Shown here: positions 22,950 through 35,134 of the stretch, piece by piece
Numbering within the stretch: position 1 is the stretch's first letter
How the letters are laid out: the number at the start of each line of letters is the position of its first letter
DNA from: Acheta domesticus
Taxonomy: Eukaryota > Arthropoda > Insecta > Orthoptera > Gryllidae
Length of the DNA stretch: 64,000 nt
Assembly: GCA_031308135.1 (NCBI GenBank)
Contig: JAHLJT010009419.1
Location: 31,524,869-31,588,868, forward strand
Direction: 5' to 3'
Made by a program: the position numbers and the translations under genes
The notes under the pieces: model-generated
What the model saw: the letters and a program-made list of their open reading frames with translations, nothing else
What the model was told of the DNA's origin: nothing
The model's database searches: none

Positions 22950-23560
22950 GTGAGGAAGAGATGTGAAAGAAGCAAAATAAAAAATAAAAATATGCCGCCA
23001 GAATACAAAGAAGTTATAATCTGCTTAAATGTAAATACAGTTGAAGTTAAAACAAAAATGAACTCCATGTCTCCCCAAGTAAAAGTAAGTAGCAGTAGCA
23101 AACAGAAGAAGAAGCAAATGGAAGGGTACGCCTTTCCAAAGTATAAGGAAATGAATAGTCGCGGAATAGGAAAAGGAAAGAATATGACAAGAGAATACGA
23201 AGGAACAGAAGTGCAAAGAGTGGCTGCGGAAGCCATAGGGCGGGGACAACCGCAAGGGAGGCAGCGGGAACAGCCGCAAGACAAAATTACCACTACGTCT
23301 TCACAAAGAACACATTTGTGAGAAGGAGGTGAGAAAGAGGTGTGAAAGAATTAAATTTAAAAAAATATACTGCGAGAATACGAAATAGAATCTGCGTAAA
23401 CGTAAACGCGAAGGAAAAACGACAATTAACTCCTCATCTCCCCAAAGTAAAAGAAATTCGCAGAAGAAGAAGAAGTGGCAAAGGCAAAGATATGCCTAGG
23501 GAATACGAAAGAACGGAGAAGGTGCCAAGAGCAGCTGCGAAGGCCACGCGGCGCGAACGT
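22950..23560. repeat. Tandem duplication, about 379-bp unit, second copy partial
   Basis: Copy 1 starts at 22,950 (gtgaggaagagatgtgaaag) and copy 2 at 23,329 (gtgagaaagaggtgtgaaag). Both then carry gagaatacga or agaatacaaag words, a tctccccaaagtaaaag-like block, a gaagaagaag-rich block and a gaatacgaaagaac-like block. Copy 2 runs into CpG-rich DNA near 23,560. The + strand is purine-rich, so it stays open in one frame (Lys/Arg/Glu-rich), but the encoded peptide has no domain. Confidence 0.8.
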
Positions 23561-23921
23561 CTGCTGGCAGCACGCAGCTTCCAGGTCCTAAGGCGCTCGG
23601 GCGCTTTAACACGACGACTCCATAAAACACGGGGCGGTTTCCTCCGGTCGATCGATGAAAGAGCTAAGACCTCCGCCCACCTGGCCTCATCCCTTCCCCC
23701 CCCCCGTCCGCGCGCACCTCCTCTCCTTCCCCCCTCCTCGCGTTCTGCTCCTCCACCCACGCCTTCCCTCGGGACACTTGTAATCCTCCGGCGCCGGGGG
23801 AGGAAGGCGAGGGCGGGAGCAGGCAAGGCGTGCGGCGCAGAATGTCAAAACGGCGCCGGCCAGGTGGAAGGAGCACGGTTGGCAAGACGGGAGGTGGGCG
23901 GGCGGGAGAGCCACGCGACGC
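23561..23921. other. CpG-rich island
   Basis: CpG-dense, with a short C-rich tract at about 23,692-23,750 and G-rich sequence after it. It directly abuts the satellite on its right. Confidence 0.5.
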
Positions 23922-25160
23922 GACGAGACTGGACGGGACGGCACGGGACGGGATGGGACGAGTCGTGGCAGGAGGAGGCGAGTGGAGCCGACGCGGATGA
24001 TCGGGCGTCCTTTTATTACGAGCAGCCCTCGCGCGCTGCCGCCCGGAAGGCCTCGCCGAGGCACAGTGAGGCCGAATGACATCAAGAAGTTCGCCTGGCA
24101 CGTTTTCCGATTTATAAGCAAGTTTTTCAACAAAGGTTGTCTTCCTCTTGAATTTTGATAGACACGAAGTTAGAGTAATGGACAGTGCGTCAATCGAGAA
24201 AACTATGGAAAATGAATATTTATTTATTTTGTTCGTCGGACGAGACGGGAGTTTGAGATGGGACCGGATGGAACGACTCGTGGCAGAGGCGGCGAGTGGA
24301 GACGACGCACATGATTGCGCGTCCTTTTACTACGCGGGGCCTCGCGCGCCCCACTCCGAAGGCCTCGCAAAAGCACAGTGAGGCCGAGTGACATCAAGAA
24401 GTTCGCCAGGCATGTTTTCCGATTTATAAGCAAGTTTTTCAACAAAGGTTGTCTTCCGTAGATTAACTCTTGCATTTTGATAGGCACGAAGTTAGAATAA
24501 TGAACAGAAGGCGTCAGTCGAGAAAACATTGCAAAATGAATATTTATTCATTTTGTTCGTGGGACGAGACGGAATGGGATGAGATGGGACCGGACGGAAC
24601 GAGTCATGGCAGAGGTGAGTGGAGTCGACAAGGATGACCGCGCGTCCTTTTAATACGAGCGGCCTCGCGCGCCCTACCCAGAAGACATTGACAATGCACA
24701 GTGATGCCGAATGACATTAAGAAGTTTGCTTGACACGAATTCTGACTTATAAGTAACTTTTTCAAGAAGGGAGTCTTCCCTAGATTAACCCTCGCATTTC
24801 GATAGAAAGAAGTTAGAAAAAAGGCGTCAATAAAGAAAACATTTAAATAAATGTTGATTGAATACATTCGTCGAACGGGAGCCAACGGGCACCCATTGTA
24901 TGATCTTGCCTCCTTTTATTACGAACGTCATACCTCGCGCTCCCGAAAAGCCTTGCCGAGGCACAGTCAGAGTGCAGCCAGTCAGGACTTGCACGAGGCA
25001 AGTACGCCTGACAAGTTTTCTGGTTCATAAGTATGTGTTCAACAAGGGTGGTTTCTTCTAAATTAACCTTTTTGTCTCAATAGACAAGACGACATTAGAA
25101 AGGGGACAGGAGGCGTCAATATACAACATTGTAAAAATAATATTTATTCATTATTTGTTC
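23922..25160. repeat. Four-copy tandem satellite, unit about 290-324 bp
   Basis: Units begin near 23,922, 24,239, 24,563 and 24,870. Each has a GC-rich head (gacgagacggg, then ggcgagtgga), a cgtccttttattacgagc-like block, a cctcgcgcgc block, gcacagtgaggccga, gatttataagcaag, and an AT-rich tail ending in aatatttattcattttgtt. The first two units are nearly identical over the gaatgacatcaagaagttcg to gttgtcttcc section. Units 3 and 4 are progressively diverged. Small frames inside are by-products. Confidence 0.92.
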
Positions 25161-26218
25161 CTACCAGCAATTGAGCAACTCATTAAGCACATAATACTGA
25201 AATAGTGGGAGATGTTCAAAGGTCACATTTAGCAATATTTTCTTTGTCCACAAATAAAAGACACTCTCGTCGTTTTGATGTCTTTTTTTGATGCTCGATG
25301 TTTAGCGAATTTTATCTATGAATTAATTGTTTCCTTTGTAACATAATTCGATATTCTAAAATTATTTCAAATAACAGTATAGATTGTTGTCCTACTTTTA
25401 TTAATTTTTTGTCATTCAATGTCTCAAAAATTACCTCTCTCATCTCAAACAATCTCTTTTTCAAACATCAATCATTATTTTCTGCCCTGTGTACGTTATA
25501 CCAGGGAAGTATCCCAAACATTTTAAATTTTTTTTATACATCCTACATTGTTTTCAGACTTGATTACAACTGTATTATTTAAACGAAGGTATCCCGATGA
25601 TACGAAAAATAAGATAAACTGATTCTATCTAAAAGGAATGTTTTGATTTCCTAAAACAAATAAAGTATTTTTACAGTGGATTACTGTTTATTTAGTCTTC
25701 TCGAACTAACTCTAGAGTCCGTCAAAAAATCTCTCCTTTCTAGTTTCCTTAGCCTAGTAGACTACATAACAGCAAACTACGAATTTTCTAAAAACACTTA
25801 TTCTGCTATCGATCATACTACTTTGAGTGATATATTTTAACTATCAACATTAAGCTTTTAACTCAGGTGTTCGAAATTTGTAACCTTTTTTCCTGAACTA
25901 CGCTCTTTTTGGTCCGTTTCGGCTCACTGTTCGCCACTCACTGCCGGGTCGCTCCCCGGAAAAGAGACCTGCCAACTGTCTATTTCTCGGGAGATTTTGT
26001 TGGTGATTCGCTCGCTCACAAAGGCCGAGCTCAAATGGCAGAAAATGGCGGATTAGGGGATCTTATTTCGATCTCGTCCGCTCTTTTATTTCTTCGCGTT
26101 GAACGCTTGTTTCTGATGAAATGAGACAAGCCTCACACGCAGACATACTACAATAGTGTGTCTCACAGAGGGTGATAAAACAAGTTTTAGTCGTATGCAT
26201 CAAAAACTGGCTGGAAAC
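25161..26218. other. AT-rich, nothing recognised
   Basis: A GC-richer patch near 25,905-26,110 is unidentified. Otherwise plain AT-rich DNA. Confidence 0.4.
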
Positions 26219-27812
26219 GAAGTGTTGTGATGTTTTTATTTAGTAGTCTGACAAAGGAATGCCGCGATTTGACAAGTCGAAACATGCTCTCATATTTTTT
26301 CATTGAAAGTACATGTCATTTTGATCTCATGATGAAAATTTTGGCTGCCGATACATATTGCCAATTACTTTTGCCAATTTTATTGCCAATTTTCAAACTT
26401 GCCAACATTTTCGCTCTGTTTTTCGTTTCTACAGAGAACTTGGACAGCCCTCGCAAGCCCAGCAACGAGCGCGCGACCGCCGAGGCTGGCGTTGCAGAGG
26501 GTTGTTTCCTCAATGTCGAATGGCATTCGTTGGGAGCAGGCCATTCCCAGAACACTCATTGCTTTTCTTATTGTATAAGTCCATTTTATTTGAGATATTT
26601 TATTTCTTTAACCATTTCTCAATGAAAGTATGTTAATATTTTCTTTACCATGAATATCGTCAACATGCACAATTATTTAATATTGAAAATATATATCATA
26701 TAACTACTATATCACTTCTTATTTAATTGTAATTATGTAAAGAAGATATTTAAGAGTTGTTTTGTGAATCAATTTCGCATCTCATGGCCTCATTTTGTTT
26801 TTTGTTCGCGAAAATTACCGTTCTTCAATTTCTTCCCTTACAATGTTTTAAGGAGTATATCTCTCACGGTAATATTGTTCACGTAAATTATTGTTGTATG
26901 TAAATTATAATTATTGGCATTTTTTAAGATGTCAGTGATTGTAGATATCTAAAGCATAAGAAATAATCACAAATTTAATTTTAAATTACATCACGAAAAT
27001 TGGACATTCATTTAATTATTGATTGGCATCAAGAAAAGTTATATCCTATGTTCGAGAAAATACACAATATAACAAGCTATTTTGCATGTACTACAAATAA
27101 TGAGCTGTTTTTAATAAAAGTACACATGCAAGAAACTGCACTTTATTTACTGTTTACAGAATAATTATTTAAATTTCTAGGTTAATTTCATATATATTAA
27201 ATTAATTCGTATTTTGAAATAGAAAACATTCAATTTGGTGGCTGAAAATATTCTCTATGCCTGTAAATATTCTTTAAAACATTCTTTATGCCTGTCTGCG
27301 GGAGGGGCTCTAGGGGAGCGGTGAAGCGTTGGTGTTGAGTGCGTGGTGTTGGTGCGTGATGTTGGAGCGGTGGTGTTGAAACCCAAGCGAGCGCGCTGGG
27401 TAACACCTGCTTTGCCATTTTGGCACCGGCGAAAGCAAAGGGCCAATTCGCAAATTCAAGATGTTTTTTAATTGACTTGCAATGTGTATCGGCATCCAAA
27501 ATTTACACCATGAGATCAAAAGGGCATGTACATTCAATGAAAAAAATATGTGGGTATGTTTCGACATGTCACATCGCGGCATTCCCTTGTGAGAGTAAGG
27601 AAGTGTTGTTGTGCTTTTTATATACCGAAGGTAATTTGAGTGTTTTTTCGTGTTAATTAGCAGTCTGAGAGTAAAGAAGTGTTATACCTAAACGATTATT
27701 AAAGAAATGTTATATCTAAGGTAATTTTAATATGGTTTTTTAGTAGTCAGAGTAATGAAGTGTTGTTTATATATCTAAGGTAATTTTTTGTGTTTTTTTC
27801 GTGTTAAATGTA
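26219..27812. repeat. Degenerate tandem repeat (unit about 76-81 bp), interrupted by a transposon
   Basis: Units opening gaagtgtt start at 26,219, 27,600, 27,676 and 27,757. They share tatctaaggtaattt, tgttttttcgtgtta and agtagtctgagagtaa blocks. The first unit is cut after agtagtctga, where a 1,338-bp element is inserted. The array resumes immediately on the far side. Confidence 0.8.
26252..27589. mobile_element. Non-autonomous inverted-repeat DNA transposon, 1,338 bp, TGA target duplication
   Basis: The ends are inverted repeats of about 120 bp, roughly 80% identical. The left starts caaaggaatgccgcg and the right, reverse-complemented, starts caagggaatgccgcg; both continue into tcgaaacat, ttttcattgaa, gatctcatg and gccgataca blocks. 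TGA flanks both sides (26,249-26,251 and 27,590-27,592). Removing the element and one TGA restores agtagtctgagagtaagg, which matches the other tandem units, so the insertion boundaries are well supported. The interior has no transposase frame. A 3-bp duplication is compatible with PIF/Harbinger-type or other superfamilies, but the TIR is not one I recognise. Confidence 0.82.
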
Positions 27813-30800
27813 ATTTTGTATCAAATTCACTGCGACTTATTTGTAATAAAATGTTAAAATATTGCTATATTTCTGTTATACTTTGTAAATAATGATAGAC
27901 TTATTTCTAAGAGATATTCAAGATTAGGAATGTTTGTAGAAAACATAGTATCTTAAAATTTTGATTAAAAATTGTAAGTAGATTTATACGAAAAAAACAG
28001 CATTACTTACCAAACTTCAAGTACGAGTAAACATTTAGCCCTAATTTAGATTCTCCGCGAGAGGCAATGCATTAACCAACTGTTCTTCAGCTATTGGTGG
28101 CTATTTTTATTGTATGACGATACAAATAACACAGAACCACATAGCTAATAAAACACTTCAACACGCATAAACCTACATCCCTTATGGATCACACAAAGTG
28201 TTCAAAGTTTGTCAAGCAAGAACGGTAAAAATAAATAATATAATACATCCAGGTTTTATGAGTAACTCTACGTGTATGGTTTCTACTAAACCTATAACAA
28301 CAAAACACATACACGGAACGGGATCTCACAATGGCCACGGAAGCAAGGGAGTTTTAACGAATGATTTATGTTCTGGCAGAACTTCTTGGAATATTCGTCT
28401 TAGAAGGGCGTACTCTCTTTGAAATACCCTGCATTTCTCCTTCGACGGGATAAAGAGCGCGCGCAAGTCTCAAAGTTTTCTAGCTCCTCGGAACTCACGC
28501 TGTCGAACATGTGGTACGCACTATCTGAGGCTACAGCGAGTTTGTCGAGTTAAGGTGTAAGTTACGTGAGAGCGCAAAAGAAGAGGAAAGTAGATGGCCG
28601 AAGTTTTCCTCTTACTTTGCCCTTTCGTCCGTACTTCGAAAGGAATTTTCAAAACACGAAAGCAGCGTTTTCTAAAACTCCAGATTCGAATTATATTTTG
28701 GTCTCCTCTCATGTTCCCAGAGAAGATACTCTCTTATTTTGTTGTATTATTAATTTGGAAAAGCCAATGCCAAGATAGGTTATTGTGTAATGTTTACGTT
28801 GTTAGACGTGTCTACATAGCTTCTCTTGAAAAATTTTAGGTCATAAAATACATCTTTTTTTATAACTTCTTTTATATACACGTAAGCTTCAGCGGCTCGA
28901 GTCCATGACTTATTTTATATTAAAATAACAATGGATTTCCATTTAAATATACTAGTCAATAAAATACGCAATACCTACTGTTCAATTGTGAATATTTCTA
29001 ATACATGATTTCTGTCAACCATACTAAATCTGTAAATTTAAATCCCGTCTACTTACCATGGATTGTCGCAGCAACGTCAGACACCTGGTTTCATCAGCTA
29101 GATATCTGTAACAAGAAGGAAATACTTGAAATTTCTACAAGGATGGTTTTATTTCATCGTTTTCTAGAACATATATATTCATTGTCATTTATAAGTGTTC
29201 GTGGTTTTTACACTTGAGACTGCATTAAGAAAACAAACAGCACAAATTCAGTACATGCATGATAAGAAACAAAAATAAAATGAAACATGTGAAAATTACC
29301 TCTAGAATTGAACATAAAATAGTTTTGGCAAGAAAATTGTTATGTAATATATACCCATGCTTTTTTGTGTTCCGGACAGTATTGGTGAACTCACAAACGG
29401 GTGTTCAAGTTTTAAAAATAAGTTTGTCTTAAGAAGATTTCGTTAAATTTATTCTAGGTCGAAAGGGTTATAATGGGTTTTCTCCTAATCTTCTATTTGT
29501 TTAATTCCCCTTTCCTACCTAGAACTCTTCACATATTGAATATATTTTCAAAGGAATTTTAATCCACTACATTAAATGGATGTATGGGTGTGCACCTTAT
29601 ATAGGATGTAATGCTTCGTTACAAAATTTAAAAAATATATTTTTTTTACATTAAATGCGTATATAAGTCCCGCAATAGCTAAAGGAATAGCGCTACATAT
29701 CTAAAATGTTTCTCTATTCGTGTTATTATTCAGAAGTTATTCAGATATTTAAAGAAATGGAATAATTTAAAGATCAACAATTGAATGGATTTATGCAGAA
29801 AACATAGAAGACACAATAATCAATATGGTTGAAACGTGGCTTGCAAAGTTCAGATAAATCTTAAAATTTTGAGCAGCAAAGTTGCACGCCGAAAATTAGA
29901 TGTTTGTGCAGAAAGAAATGTGGATGTACAAAAGTTACAAACTTTCTGCATATTATCTATACAGAAAATAGAAACCCACTCAAACAGCATTGTCGTTTAG
30001 TATTAAGCCTTGAAGACTAATGAAAAAAAGGGGGGTGTACACATTCTGGAACAACACAATCACTCTTCATTGTGGCCCCAACATTCAGCATATTTCTGAA
30101 ATGTAATGAAAATATTTTTTTATTTACTAAGATCTGTACTTGTAATCTGTAGGAAAATACGGCAAAGAAATGTTGCTGTCTACCTTACCTTAAAAATGTA
30201 GTTAACCACATAATTATAAACATTGACGTCTTTTTGTGCAAGAACTCATATGTAAACGTAAGACCTTGCGTTTACATACACTCAAATCTTTATATTTAAA
30301 AGCACTCTTCGTATTTCAGAAAACTCTTTATATTGGTTTCTCTAACACCAACATTACCTCACATGTTTTTTCGAAGAGGAAATGTCAAACACTTTCAATA
30401 GATCAACTACAACTAACATAAGTTAATAGAGAAGAAATGACGGTAGATTAGCATTCAATACTATTAATTTCATGATTTTATTAAAATTTTGTGTTTTAGC
30501 TATAAAACCGATTAAAAATAGCAAGCGATTAAAACATCTGGAGATAACTACCTTTTACAAAAGGCAAAAATCACGAAATTTGGTTGAGTAAAAAGCGTAA
30601 AGTTCTTTCTAAAATAAAATGCATAGTTTTCTAAATAAAAAGACCTTTGAAATTTTCCAGATGTCAGAGGTATTATTGGAAATTGGAAATATACCGTGCT
30701 TATAAGTGCTATTTCTTCTATTCGATCAAAAAATCAAGAAATATATTTGTACTTTTTTCTAGAAACGTTGAAAACGTTCCGGACTGATAGACAGAACTCC

Positions 30801-31055
30801 TGAGGTGTGTGCGTAGTTAGAGCTGAAAATAATCTTAAACACGGATTTTACAAGTAATATTTGATATTTTAATGTTGTGACAATTCCAATACATTTCCAA
30901 TACTAAAAATTGGAAATAATTTTAATTCGATCGATCACAATACGCAAATATTTTTGGGAAGAGTATTGATTCAGGTGTATACCTTGCAATCAAATAAAAA
31001 CCATGGTTATAATTAGACCATTTAGATTCTTAATGGGACATTGCTGCTGCGCGTA
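27813..31055. other. Long AT-rich desert, nothing recognised
   Basis: More than 3 kb with no recognisable gene, repeat family or island. Small frames (for example 28,198-28,422 and 28,566-28,839) show no domains. Confidence 0.45.
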
Positions 31056-31265
31056 GCTAACCTTTATCGCTTATTATTGTCGCTGATTAGCAATGCGGCG
31101 CAAAGGGGCGCCACTTATTAGAGCACGTGCTCCAACTTGCGAGAGTGCTCGTAGCACGTAGATTTGAGTGGGGGCATAGAGATCGTGAAGGGTGCACAGA
31201 ACTCGCATACTTGTGAGATCTCCACGCTCGTGATGTACAATACAAACCTGCCGTCAGCAACGAAT
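31056..31265. promoter_or_regulatory. Candidate regulatory patch with E-box palindrome
   Basis: A GC-richer patch inside AT-rich DNA holds the perfect 12-bp palindrome gagcacgtgctc (31,121-31,132) centred on a CACGTG E-box, a second small palindrome gtgctcgtagcac nearby, and gattag/ttattag cores. This suggests a bHLH-bound element, but on motif evidence alone. Confidence 0.2.
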
Positions 31266-32130
31266 TTGCTTCTCATTTTCTTTCTGCGCACATAGTTCTA
31301 AATGCGCAACATGAATTGCATTTTTTATATTCCTGCTGCACCAAGACGAACACACTAGCAATACGAAATGGAGATATATTTAGCGAGTATGCACTTATAA
31401 AAGGCACAGACTATAAATATACACACGTTTTGAATAACGTTTTCCTTTAAATATTGATAAATGATCAAAATTAAATTTATTTCCTTGACTAACTACTTTC
31501 TGAATATGTGTACACATAAGAAATATGTTCCGTTAATAGTGATACTACTATCAATTAAATGATTTTCGACAAATAAATGTCAGCAATAAAGTCAATCACA
31601 ATTCGTACATCAATCTCAACAAACATTTTCATTTATGGACTATTTGAAATTATTTAGCGTGCAATAAACTAATGGCAAATATCGTTAAAGTTTGCCAATG
31701 GTGAAGATTCTACCAGTTTTCCTTGAAATTACATCGCAATAACGTTTCAGTAACAGAAATCCCCCCTCCATACTCGTTTAAAGAACACCGAGGAAACAAC
31801 GAATTCATAAATATGTCGCTTTTCACGTAGCATACAAATTACAGATAGATTACTTGAATGGTCGCAATATACTTTGAAAACTAGAGCACGTTTTCTCTTC
31901 TCATCCATTAGTAGGTTTTTGCTTTGGCATTTGCCAGAATTCCCACTAAATCCATTAATCGTATGCATGCGACACCGGAAACGTATCTCATCACGCTCAG
32001 ACTAAGAGCTCACCCGCGGAGCGTGCGAGGCATCAAACCCATGACATGCAAACGAAGCAATGCACCGCAATGCAACTGTATTAGAAGCAACTTCCCGGCA
32101 GCGGCAAAGCCACGCACAGCCACCCAAGCA
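31266..32130. other. AT-rich, nothing recognised
   Basis: No element recognised. The region becomes GC-richer from about 31,990. Confidence 0.4.
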
Positions 32131-32790
32131 CAGCGTCTGCGAATCCGAGGGCCTGTGTGGAGCGAAGTGTTGCCGCGATGAGCTGCGCGCTCACCTCGTT
32201 ACCGCCCCCGCCGCGGGCCTCCACCCGCAGCCCCGCCCCCTCCACACACGTCTCCATCTCTTCCACGGCCGCCACCACCGCCGCCGCCCCCGTAGCCATC
32301 GCCCCGCCCTCACCACCGCCCTCGCAACCCCGCCCCCGTCATCGCCTCCTCCGCCGCCCCCGCCACCCTCGCTGCCACCTCCATCACTCCTGCGGTCCGC
32401 CACCCCCACCGCCTCCATGACCGTCTCCACTGCCCTCGCTGCCGCCTCCTCCGCCCTTGCCGTCACCGCCCCCGCCCGACACCACCGCCGCGCACGCCTC
32501 CATCACTTCCATTGCCGCCGCCGCCGCATGACAGCGCTAGGCCGCAATCTAATTCCGCAGCGATCGCGCAGCTAGCCAATCTAATTTGCGCCGAATGGAA
32601 GGCCAGTCTGTTGCGCGCTAATGCGCGACGACTGCGCGCCCCCAGGATAACGAACTGAGCGGATTTAACGGCATCATAAAGTAAATTCAGTCATTTGCGA
32701 AGTTTACGGTGCGGGCGCGAGCCTGACGTGTTCATCATAGCGCGAGAAGTTACGGGCGAATGGCGGCGATGTGCTGACCGGCCGCATGCA
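32131..32790. other. CpG-rich island with CCG/CCAC-rich core
   Basis: From 32,200 to 32,530 the + strand is C-rich (ccgccgcccc and ccaccgccg words), giving Pro/His/Ser-rich frames that are not genes. From 32,560 to 32,760 it is balanced CpG-rich sequence with gcgcgctaatgcgcg-like palindromic wording. Confidence 0.5.
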
Positions 32791-32990
32791 GCCACGCCGC
32801 CACGCCGCCACGCCGGCCACGCCGGCCACGCCGCCACGCCGGCCACGCCGCCACGCCGGCCACGCCGCCACGCCGGCCACGCCGCCACGCCGGCCACGCC
32901 GCCACGCCGGCCACGCCGCCACGCCGGCCACGCCGGCCACGCCGGCCACGCCGGCCACGCCGCCACGCCGGTCACGCCGCCACGCCGCGC
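32791..32990. repeat. GC-rich minisatellite, alternating 8/9-bp unit
   Basis: The units ccacgccg and gccacgccg alternate, often as a 17-bp dimer, for about 200 bases. It is translated in the same frame as the adjacent LINE reverse transcriptase only because no stop intervenes, and is not part of that protein. Confidence 0.95.
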
Positions 32991-33039
32991 CGCCGCACCG
33001 CGCCGGTCGAGTCGTCCTCCGCCTGTTCCACACGGGAAC

Positions 33040-35134
33040 CGGCGAAAAGAAAATTGCTCAGGAGGCATATTTAAAAAGTATCCTAGATGGAAAGGGAAAT
33101 AACTGGACAGGTTTTTATAAATATGTTCGTAGAAGGAAAGGAAATAAAGAGGATATCCCAGTTATTCGCGAAAATGGAAACACGCTAATTACTGACAATC
33201 GGACAAAAGCGGATGCATTTAATAAGTATTTCAGTTCAGTTTTCAAAAATAGTACGGACCATCCATTTATTCAAGTGTCTTCGGTTGCGAATCAGTTTAA
33301 TATTGAAGTAAACGCTCTATGGAATAAAGTAAAGTCTATGAAAAATGGTAAGTCAAGGGGTCCAGACGACATTTCTACGGATTTAATTAAACTAGGAGGA
33401 AAGGCAATATTACCGTACCTAATTAGAATTTTTCACGTGTCTTTGAATAATTCAAAAGTACCTGAAGATTGGAAATTAGCTTTTGTCGTACCAATTTTTA
33501 AAAGTGGTGACAAAACCGAATTATGCAATTATAGGCCGGTAAGTCTTACGTCAGTGGTCTGCAAGCTTATGGAGCATCTAGTTGGGAGTTACATTAAGAA
33601 AGAATGGGAAATTAAAAAATGGCTCTACGATGGGCAACACGGGCTCAGGAGTGGTTACTCATGCGAAAGTCAGGTAGTCACGCTATTTCAGGATCTAGCG
33701 GATGAAATTGACGCGGGCGGGAGAGTAGACGCAGTAGTTATAGATTTTGCCAAAGCGTTTGATGTCGTTCCACACGATCGGCTTGTACAGAAATTAATGA
33801 ATTCAGGCATAGATCCCAGGGTGGTGGCGTGGATTAGCGAATTTCTGCGAGATAGAAAACAGAAAGTCCGAATTGGGCAAGAGTTATCTTCCGGGGCAAG
33901 CGTTACGTCAGGAATACCGCAGGGGAGTGTCATTGGACCCCTTCTATTTCTAGCCTTCGTCAATGATCTGCCGGCGCAATTAACCTCGAATGTTCGGCTA
34001 TTTGCAGACGATTGCATAATATATCGTAGTATTAATTCGGAAAGAGATGAAGAAATTCTGCAACGTGATCTTGAGGCGTTATATTACTGGGCGGAAAATA
34101 ATGGAATGTCCATAAATAGCTCTAAAAGTAAATCCATCACTTTTGGCAGAGGTCGTAATTACAGTGAAACAAATTATCGTTTAAATAACGACATTATTCC
34201 GAGAGTTTCCTCGTGCAAGTACCTAGGAATTCATTTCGATAGTAAATTAAGTTGGAAAAAACACGTAGATTTTGTTGTAGGAAAAGCCTGGAGATCTCTT
34301 CACTTTGTAATGCGCATCCTAAAAAGAGTACCGCAAACGCGAGGGAAATTGCTTATTTATCACTTGTTCGTCCGATAATGGAATATGGAACAATTTGTTG
34401 GGATCCGCACAAAATTATGCAGTGTAAACACTTGGAAAGGATTCAGCATAGGGCAGCTAAATTTACTTTCAGGGACAAGAAAACGGCAGGGTGGGATTCA
34501 CTCAAAAACAGGCGATCAGTAGCAAGACTCTGCGCCTTGTATAAAGCTTATAATGGTCATCCAGCTTGGAAAGAAATTAATCGGCGGCTATGTATTCCTA
34601 CATACATCAGTAGAGTGGATCACAGGCACAAAATAAATTTAAGACAGCAGAGAACGAATGTCGGGAAATTTTCTTTTACAAATCGAACGATTACGGAATG
34701 GAATAGATTGCCTGCAAAAAACCTTTGAACCCTTTCCTCAAAGTGTTCAACAGTTTAGGAAATTAATTTAGGGTATTATTAAGTAAATGAGGGAGAATAG
34801 TGAGTTATATAGCGATGCATAAGTGTTCTATTGTGAAGTGAGGTGTCGTGCAGTGTATAGCAGAGAAATGAATAAGCAAATGTTTTCAGGTCTTAGTGAA
34901 GTGAAGTGCAGTGATGTGCAGTGTGATCCGGATTGTATAAACATTCAGTGTGGAGTTAGAGTATAGAAGTTTGTTTGTTTGTTTTTTTTCTTCTCTCTCT
35001 TTCTTTTTTTTTCTTTCTTTTTATTTTCTCTCTTAATGTAATTTATTATTTAATGACTGTGTATTTTTGTTTTTGTAATTAGCTGCCACCGGGTTATACC
35101 CATTTGCAGTTTAAATAAATCTATCTATCTATCT
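33040..35134 (+). mobile_element. 5'-truncated non-LTR retrotransposon (Jockey/CR1/L2 group LINE)
   Basis: About 2.1 kb covering the linker before the reverse transcriptase, the RT itself, a C-terminal region and the 3' UTR. ORF1 and the endonuclease domain are missing, as is usual after incomplete target-primed reverse transcription. The 3' UTR includes a pyrimidine tract (about 34,985-35,035) and a gggttataccc stem-loop at 35,091-35,101, then aaataaat and (ATCT)n, ending at about 35,134. The short tandem tail fits CR1/L2-type elements rather than a poly(A)-tailed LINE. The left boundary (33,000-33,050) is approximate and no clear target duplication was found. Confidence 0.9.
33041..34728 (+). 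pseudogene. LINE reverse transcriptase, truncated and frameshifted
   Basis: The product is an RNA-dependent DNA polymerase for target-primed retrotransposition. Counting from 33,041, visible RT blocks are KSRGPDDIS (about residues 104-112), NYRPVSL (about 163), VVIDFAKAFD with the first catalytic Asp (33,743-33,763), GIPQGS (33,911-33,928) and FADD, the YxDD equivalent with the catalytic Asp pair (34,001-34,012). The frame breaks near the A run at 34,321-34,325. The first frame stops at 34,378, while the C-terminal region (LVRPIMEYG... TITEWNRLP) continues in another frame to a stop at 34,728. The N-terminal endonuclease is absent and no RNase H domain is visible. It is not functional as it stands. 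The family call is firm; the exact clade within Jockey/CR1/L2 is not. Confidence 0.92.

Noticed and set aside
31985..32060. tRNA-like words (gggtttgatgcc, minus strand)
   Set aside because: The box order is wrong for a tRNA or SINE head and no second copy was seen.
32771..33040. N-terminal extension of the LINE reverse transcriptase frame
   Set aside because: It is the 8/9-bp minisatellite read in frame; the element starts only at about 33,040.
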